From assembly GCA_024291935.2 (NCBI GenBank), contig CM044306.1, positions 7,155,001 through 7,219,000 on the forward strand: a stretch of DNA of 64,000 bases. Reading direction: 5' to 3'. The stretch is from Okapia johnstoni (lineage: Eukaryota; Chordata; Mammalia; Artiodactyla; Giraffidae). Made by a program: the position numbers and the translations under genes. Under the pieces are notes generated by a model that saw only the letters and a program-made list of their open reading frames with translations, had not been told where the DNA came from and searched no databases. Of this stretch, positions 58,001-64,000 are shown piece by piece (position 1 is the first letter of the stretch; each line of letters opens with the position of its first letter).

Positions 58001-61000
58001 GAGTGGGGTACCTGTGAGCATGCTCGATGAGCTCCAGGTCTGCCTGGTGCCGCTGCTGCAAACTGTCCAGCAGCAGCTTGTGCTGGGTCCGCTCCAGCTC
58101 CAGCTTCCGCACCTGGGCCGTGGCGTGGAGGGAGGGAGATGGCGTGGAGAGTCCCTCAGGCTGCCTGGGGAAGACGTCCAGCCCTCACGGCACACCCTCC
58201 CACCAGCCCTGCCCTGGAAGCCACTGCCCCTCTGCCCCTCACCTGGGCCTCAAGCTCCGCCAGCCGGGCCTGACTCTGCAGGAGGTTGGCCTGGAGCTCG
58301 GCAGTGCCGCTCTGAAGCTGAGCCTGTGCCACCAGGAGCTGCTGCTGGTACTCGGGGCCAGGCAGCAGGCTCCGGGCCAGGGACTCCGGGAGCAGGGACT
58401 GGAGGAGAGGGGGAGGGATGTGCCCCGTTAGGTAGGGGACAGGGGCCCAGATGAGCTCACCACTGACCTGCCAGGCTCCGCACCTGACCTGTGGCTGAAG
58501 ACGGGGACAGGGTCATGACACCCAGAGGCCAAGGATGAGGCCTGGAGGGTCATATGGTCCCTGTCCTTCTCCTCTCAGGTCAGGCTGGGGAAAATGAATC
58601 TCCCCCACGCCCTCAGAACAACATCCTCCCAGCAGGGGTTCCAGATAAACAGCCGGTTCCCAGAGTCCCAGCTACAACAGAAGGTGGTAACCCCGGCCCT
58701 GATGTCAGGCCTGAAGTCCCAATGCAGAGCGATGCTCTGGGTCCTGTAGGCTAACCACCACCCACCCACCATTGCAGAGGTGCTTCCAGGTTCCCGGGGA
58801 GGTGCTCCTGTGGGGCCAGGCCTCCTCGGGCCTGGGGGTCACAGGTGCTATTGCACCTGGGCAACATGGGAGGACGGCAGTGGAGGAGGTTTTCTAGACG
58901 GAGGAGCAGGACAGCTGAGCCCTGTGCTCTGAGTGAAGCATTCTCAGCTGCCTCCGCCTCAGGGCCACCTCAATTCTCCACTGGTGCCAGCAAGTGAGCA
59001 CCCAGCCCTGCCTGGGAGAGGCAGGCGAGTGCTGGTGGGGAGCCGGGGGAGCCGGCTGAGAGGACAATGCACTCCTCCTGGTGGTTTGGCAGGTGCTGCC
59101 TCTGAGCACAGGAGAACTGCCCCACAGGCCCACCTGTTTGTTCACCCTCCCTACCTGAGCAGGTACAGAAGGGCCTGAGGGTTCCTGGGAACTCGGGAAA
59201 ACAACTGCAGGCTCTGAAAAGTCAACAGCACAGAAATGAAGCGGCGCAGGGAGGCCCGCAGTCTAGTCTGTCTGCAGGGACCCCCGAAGGAAGATTTCAG
59301 TGCCTCTCCTCCACCCAGAGTTAACCTCCCAAACAAAGCAGAACACACACCGGTGCCAGAGTGGTCTCCAGGGGCTCTTCCCCTCTTTGGGTCACCTGCA
59401 TGGAGGGCCAAGGTGGCCTTGTTCCAAGCCACGGGGGACCTGTGGACACAGGGAGGGGGTGGCAAGGTGAGCAGCCTGCTGTGAAGGATACAGGGAGAAG
59501 GGGAGGGCTGGTCTGCATGAAAGGCTAAGGCCAGGGTCAAGTCATAGACTGGAAAGGCCTGAAGGCTGGTAGTTTACTAAGAGTGGGGTCCCAGCTGGAA
59601 AAGGGGACGGGGATCTGGCTTCAGGTCCCCTGACTCAGTGGGTCTTGTGCGTGGTCTCGAATCCCATATACCACACTGACCACGTGGAGCCCAGCACAGC
59701 CACCCACTATTCTAGGGACGGGGGCTCAGGCTAGCCCACTGCGCCTTACCTGCCTGCAGCCCCGCCTCAGACTGGACGTACCCAGAGGTGGCAGACGGGC
59801 ACCATGGCCCCTGCGTTGCTGTTCCTGGGATCTCTCCGGCGGCTGCTGGCTCGAGCCCTTGGGTGCTGGCAGCAGGCTGACTGAGAAAGCAATTATTAAT
59901 ATGAAGGCAGGAGAAGGTCCGGGTTAGTCTGGACAAGGGCGGGCTGGGACAAAGCCCAGGAGGGAAGCTGCATGGCCGCCCCTCTTCCCAACCCTCTCCA
60001 CCTTCCTCCTGTTACCACCATCCCATCGTGGGAATTCTCCTCCCGGTCCAAGCCCCTGGCCTTCTGCAGTCCTCCCGGGGGCAACTGCCTGGTAACATCT
60101 AAGGAGCAGCTGTGGACCCACACGGGCACCATGCCACTCCCGCAGCGTCCACTGAGGCCCTGGTCACTCGCCCACCGGCTCCAGTGCCCCGTGGTTCCTC
60201 TCGTCTCCATCCGCTCTTCCCTCTCTGTTCTTGGCTCTCGGGGCCAGTGAGGAAGCTTTCCCTTCCCTTTGGTTTCGGGTTCAGGTCCAAACTGCCCTCC
60301 TCACTTACTCAACCCCAGGGCGGGGTGACCTCCCCAGCCTGTCACAGCTGCCCAGCTCGCCTCCCCTCTGCTCTGGCCGCAGGGCTTCCTCTGGATGGTC
60401 CCGGCCCCCCAGCCCCTCGAGGCCACTCCCTGTCCTCCCCCACACCTCTGGATGGTCCCAGCCCCCCAGCCCCTCGGGGCCGCTCCCCATCCTCCCCCAC
60501 ACCTCTGGATGGTCCCAGCCCCCCGTCCTCCCCCACATCCCGCAGCCCCCCCAGGAGCCCCCTGGTAGCCACTGTCTTCTCGAACGCTCCCTAAGAGCAC
60601 GAGTGACTCCCCACACGTGTCGCTGGCTTTAGCTTGGTCGGCAGAGCCACTGGACACTGGGTGTCTTGCCAGCCCAGGGGCGCTGTGGACAGAGCCCTGC
60701 TCAGAGGCGCCAGGAAGGCTGTGTGATCCCCACGAGGGCACCCTGGGTCTCCTGCCCAACCAGGCCAGCACCTGGCCCCACGGCAGCAGGGTGTGAACGT
60801 CAGCAGCCCCCCAGCTCCCGAAGTGGGGGAGCCAGACGCTCTCCCAGTGCCAGAGAGGGGGAGAAGCAGGGCTAAGAGACTGCACTCTGCCCACAGTCAG
60901 CACACTGGGGGCGCTCCTGTCTGAGGTGCCAAGGCGGCAAGTCCTCCCTCCAGGGAGACGGCAGTCTAGGCCCTACCTGCGGGAAGGGGGCCAGCCCTCA

Positions 61001-64000
61001 GAGGCCACAGCGCGCTCCTCTCTGGCCAGACCTTGGGACTTCTTCCGGGACAGGGCGTGGCTCAGCCAGTCCCCGTCTTCGTCCTCCTCAGACGCTCCTG
61101 CCTCAGCAGCCTGGCTGCCTTTGGCATGAGGGCCGGTACCCTCGGTGGGTGGTTTTGCCCCCAGGGAGGAGGGCAGCCCGGCCGGGGCAGAGTGGCTGAC
61201 GGGGGCGGAATGCTGGCTCGCAGGAGTGGGGCCTCTCCGAGCCTCCCTGCCTGGGGAGGCGGGGGGCAGGTCCAAGCCAGGGTCCTTGAGGCCCAGCCAG
61301 TCGGCGCCTCCCCTCCTGGGCTGGGTGGGGCTGGAGGCTGCTGGGGTGCTCTGCCTGGAGCCCGCTTCTCCCTTGGGGTCTGTGCCGCCATCTAGGAACC
61401 TACTTCAAGGCAGAGAAGAGGGGAGTCTAAGGCAGGGCAAGCAGCCTGTCCCAGGAGCCCCTGACGGGCCTTTCCCTCCGCTGCTCAGGGGGACTAGGGG
61501 CCCACACTAAGGAGTCAGGATGCCTGGGGCCCCGCTCGGCCAGAGCCACGGCAAGCCAAGTGAGGTCTGCAGAACGCCTTGATTCAGGCACAAAAACCAG
61601 GGACAAATCAATCTGCAGCAAACAGGACCAATCACGGGCGCACACACCCCGAGAAAATTCAGCCAGGTCAAGCACTTCTAGGCTTTCCGTCAATAGTCAT
61701 CCGTCACTCATTCATTTGGCCATTGTCTCTTGTGGCTCAGCTGGTAAAGAATCCGCCTGCAATGTGGGAGACCTGGGTTCGATCCCTGGTTTGGGAAGGT
61801 CCCCCGGAGAAGGAAAAGGCTACCCACTCCAGTATCTTGGCCTGGAGAATTCCATGGACTGTATAGTCCATGGGGTTACAAAGAGTCAGATACAGCTGAG
61901 CGTCTTTCACTTCCCTCTATGAGTTACTGGCAGATGGCAGCAGGTTCCGAGGTTTAAGGGAAGAGTTGATACACATGTGTGCAAGGTTACTGAGCTGGAA
62001 AGAGAGGCTGAGAAAGCCGACGTGACATAACATTAACACCGTGGAGCCTGGGGAAAAGGTAGGAGGGAGTTCTTCTCACAACTCTTCCATCAGTTTGAAA
62101 TAATTTCAAAATATAAAGTTTAAAATATATACTGGGAGAAAAAAAAAAAATCTCCAAATTCAGAAAAGTCCATCCACTAGCTTAACATTTTGTTGCTGGC
62201 TGGGACAGGACCACCGTTAGGACGGTCAAGGCAGAGCCCAGGGCCAGGTTCCGGGGAGCTGCGTCTGAGAAGCTGCTGCTCAAGGCTCACTCTGTTCCCC
62301 CTGGCCTGGGTGTTCCTCACAGAGGAGATCAGCTGACGTCACAGCAGTTTCCGGTTCCCCGGGGCTTCCAGCTGAGTCAAGTCCACCTCTTCCTTACTCT
62401 TCCAAGGAGGCTGGGAGCAGAATCCAGCGTCCGCTCCTGCTGGGGGGCCGGCCCAACCCCTTGGCCTGGACTGGTGGGCACCGGCTACTCCCCTCCTTTG
62501 GCGTCCACGGAGGCTAGTGCCTCCCAAACAAGCCTGGTGGTGGGATGGGGCGAGGGGGGCCCCCGCTTTTTCAGCGGTTAGCCTGCCTCCGCGCTTACCT
62601 GGCAGACTGCCGGCGGGATTGCCGGCCCTCGAAGGAGCCCATGGTGGGCTGGTAGGTCCCAAAGGTGAAGTCCTGGTCACCCCAGCTGTCTTCTTTGTCT
62701 GTGGGCGAAGGAACCTGTGATCTAGAGCAGGGGGAGTCGACCTCTTCTGTGAATGCTGCAGAATGCTGGGTTTGAAAAGGGCTGACACAGCAGCTTGACG
62801 GGTAAGACGAGTGATGGGGACGTGGAGGTGGAGGAAGCCAGGTGAGGGGCTGGGCGTCTGTCTACACCTCTAGTCCCAGCACACAGAACATCACCGCGAG
62901 CTGTGAAAAGCACACCTGAGGAGTCCGGCCCCGACTCCTGCAGGTGAGGCCGGGTGAGCTCGCGTGTCCCAACAAGGACTCTGAGCCGCAGGCCGATGCT
63001 CTGGACACAGCAACACTGGCCAGAGCAGCGTCTTTCAAACTGTGAGCTGCTGCCTATTAGCAGGTTGAGAAACTAATAAGTTACAACCGATATATTTAGT
63101 AGTCAAAGTGCTTAGTTGCTCAGTCATGTCCAACTCTTTGAGACCCCATGGACTGCAGGCTGCCAGGCTCTTCTGCAAAATCCTGAGATTTTCCAGGCAA
63201 GAATACTGGAGTGGGATGCCATTTCCTATTCCAATTTATTAGTCAAAGAGCATATAAAGAAAAACAACAACAGAGAATTGAATATGGAGACGATTATTTC
63301 CTGACACTTTTAACCCAGTTATAAACATGAATAATATAATGTGTGTGTCTGTGTCATGACGTAAAGCTTATTTCTTATTATGGCTCCTGGTAAAAACCTG
63401 TTCTGGGGACCCTCCACCCCCACCCCACAAGCCTCCTCACCCTGTGGCCGCTGGTACTTCTTGTCCAGCTTGAACTCCCTGTGCTCGCCGGTGCCTGGCC
63501 GGGCCAGGAGCTTGGGGGCAGGGCCCCGACCCAGCAGCTCATCCAGCTTGGAGCGGGCAGGGAGGGGCCTTTCCCTGCAGGACGGAACACAGGGCAGGTA
63601 CATGTGAGCATGAGGGGCTCCTGGGGGAGCCACACTGTACCCTCCCTCTCACTTTTCCCTGGTGGCACTCTCCACGCCCAGGGCCTCTTACTGGTCGCCC
63701 GCCTGCCTCCTCTCTGCCTTGGGGCTGTCTCCAAACCCCAGGGTGGCCATGACGTCGTCCCCATCGTCAAAGAGCAGCTCTTTCTTCTTTCGGACTGGAG
63801 TGTCCCCAGGAGTTAGAGGGATAGAGGGCCCTAAGAGACAGAACACAGGGCACAGTGCCCTCAGCCTTCTGGTCCTCCACTGTGCAGTTTGAATGGGCTG
63901 AGGGGGCGTTTCTCTACCTTTGAGTGGAACAGCAGGCATGGCGGCGGCGTCTGGTCCCACCCCGGCACCCGACTCCCCCAGCCCCACTCCCGGGCGCGCC
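52001..64000 (-). CDS. FBF1: FBF1 (Fas-binding factor 1), 21 exons, 5' end outside window
   Basis: Exons in order: 63918-64000 (partial), 63692-63830, 63441-63574, 62599-62698, 60977-61399, 59782-59880, 59351-59439, 59155-59213, 58243-58398, 58012-58112, 57680-57886, 56855-56962, 56623-56762, 56421-56539, 55343-55465, 55076-55261, 54498-54674, 54274-54411, 53931-54027, 52631-52740, 52001-52084 (stop TGA 52001-52003). They code for about 956 residues; human FBF1 has 1133. FBF1 is a distal-appendage (transition-fibre) protein of the mother centriole that docks cilia and gates entry; it also binds keratins and Fas. The first third is low-complexity with conserved blocks (KKELLFDDGDDVMATLGFGD, EHREFKLDKKYQRPQ, DWLSHALSRKKSQGLAREE). 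From exon 9 (58398) on it is a long coiled coil rich in Glu, Gln, Arg and Leu. The end is ENEQFFLETLKKASYN. All phases agree; the intron after 54274 is GC-AG. The first partial exon is the least certain. Confidence 0.95.
53178..53262 (-). mobile_element. ERV LTR fragment, reverse, in FBF1 intron
   Basis: The minus strand reads CTTGAGGTGCTAGCCCGC, TTTGCCTGGCAAAGAAATAAAG, matching in order the R-U5-like part of the LTR at 21880-22725. No internal retroviral sequence is present. Confidence 0.5.
53385..53520 (-). mobile_element. CHR-type SINE, reverse, in FBF1 intron
   Basis: Reads CTTGGCTGTGCTGAGTC, CCCGACCAGGGTTTCAACCC, GGCTGCCAGGGAAGTCC. Confidence 0.8.
53627..53790 (+). mobile_element. CHR-type SINE in FBF1 intron
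   Basis: Head GGACTTCCCTGGTGGTCCAG through AAGCCTGTGCGC and a CAAAATAAAAAATAATAATAA tail. It forms an inverted pair with the copy at 53385-53520. Confidence 0.85.
54028..54273 (-). repeat. Minisatellite-filled GC-AG intron of FBF1, open in frame
   Basis: Degenerate GGGGAGGGGTGC / GGGATGCCGG units (plus strand, about 54075-54250) make up most of this 246-base intron. The donor is CAG|GCAGGC and the acceptor is ACAG|GAGCAT. Its length is divisible by three and the flanking exons read through it without a stop. Confidence 0.8.
56008..56110 (-). pseudogene. RNU6: U6 snRNA pseudogene in FBF1 intron
   Basis: The minus strand starts GTGCTTGTTTCAGCAGC and continues AAAATTGGAACGATAGAGA, AAGATTAGCATGGCCC, GTGCAAGAACAGG and GTGAAGGGTTTC, matching U6 from its first base to near its end. 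It has many substitutions, including the ACAGAGA box (reads ATAGAGAC) and the 5' stem, so it is not expected to work. It lies in the intron 55466-56420. Confidence 0.85.
60388..60545. repeat. 57-bp minisatellite in FBF1 intron
   Basis: Units starting CTGGATGGTCCC at 60391, 60448 and 60505 give an exact period of 57 bases, about 2.7 copies. It lies in the intron 59881-60976. Confidence 0.9.
61722..61915 (+). mobile_element. Bov-tA SINE in FBF1 intron
   Basis: Head GTCTCTTGTGGCTCAGCTGG, internal GGGTTCGATCCCTGGTTTGG, ending AGAGTCAGATACAGCTGAGCG. Confidence 0.88.
63107..63236 (-). mobile_element. Bov-A monomer SINE, reverse, in FBF1 intron
   Basis: Reads TTGCTCAGTCATGTCCAAC, TCCAGGCAAGAATACTGGAG and ends GATGCCATTTCCTATTCC. 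TTAGTAGTCAAAG before and TTATTAGTCAAAG after suggest a target-site duplication. Confidence 0.88.

Noticed and set aside
59750..59781. Longer form of the FBF1 exon ending at the GTAAGG donor (59748-59749)
   Set aside because: That donor leaves phase 1, which puts the next exon out of frame. The GTACGT donor ending the exon at 59782 restores the conserved SG-SPV junction.

Overview
The window is mammalian nuclear DNA from a pecoran ruminant, most likely a bovid. It carries Bov-A2 and Bov-tA SINEs, CHR-type tRNA-Glu SINEs and BovB (RTE) LINE ends among spliced, strongly conserved mammalian genes; the sequence cannot separate cattle from sheep, goat or buffalo. The gene order UNC13D - WBP2 - TRIM47 - TRIM65 - MRPL38 - FBF1, all transcribed from the minus strand, is the conserved block known from human 17q25.1. 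There are no operons, CRISPR arrays or ribosome binding sites.

Layout: 181-2143 holds the first six coding exons of UNC13D (rest lies before base 1). 3380-10852 is WBP2, complete, with a promoter at about 10853-11170. 11.2-25.8 kb is a gene desert filled with SINEs, a BovB 3' end, L1 and LTR pieces. 25.8-30.3 kb is TRIM47, complete except for a one-base insertion in the RING domain. 30.3-38.4 kb is repeats plus an RPS27 processed pseudogene. 38.4-41.4 kb is TRIM65, whose RING, B-box and coiled-coil exons are intact but whose SPRY exon is out of frame and mostly missing. 42.9-47.4 kb is MRPL38, complete, 380 codons. 47.4-51.0 kb is repeats. 51.0-64.0 kb is FBF1 from its 3' end to an upstream exon that runs off the window.

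Exon limits were derived by reading GT-AG (in one case GC-AG) junctions on the minus strand; intron phases add up across every gene except at the TRIM47 and TRIM65 lesions. The genes have unrelated jobs: granule exocytosis (UNC13D), WW-domain coactivation (WBP2), two tandem paralogous E3 ligases (TRIM47, TRIM65), mitochondrial translation (MRPL38) and centriole/cilium assembly (FBF1).

Nothing here looks like a new molecular system. The points most worth checking are the broken TRIM65 SPRY exon, the TRIM47 RING frameshift, an FBF1 GC-AG intron that is in frame and stop-free, matching GGGGCC repeats in both TRIM first exons, and a palindromic RFX X-box close to a MEF2 site downstream of TRIM47.
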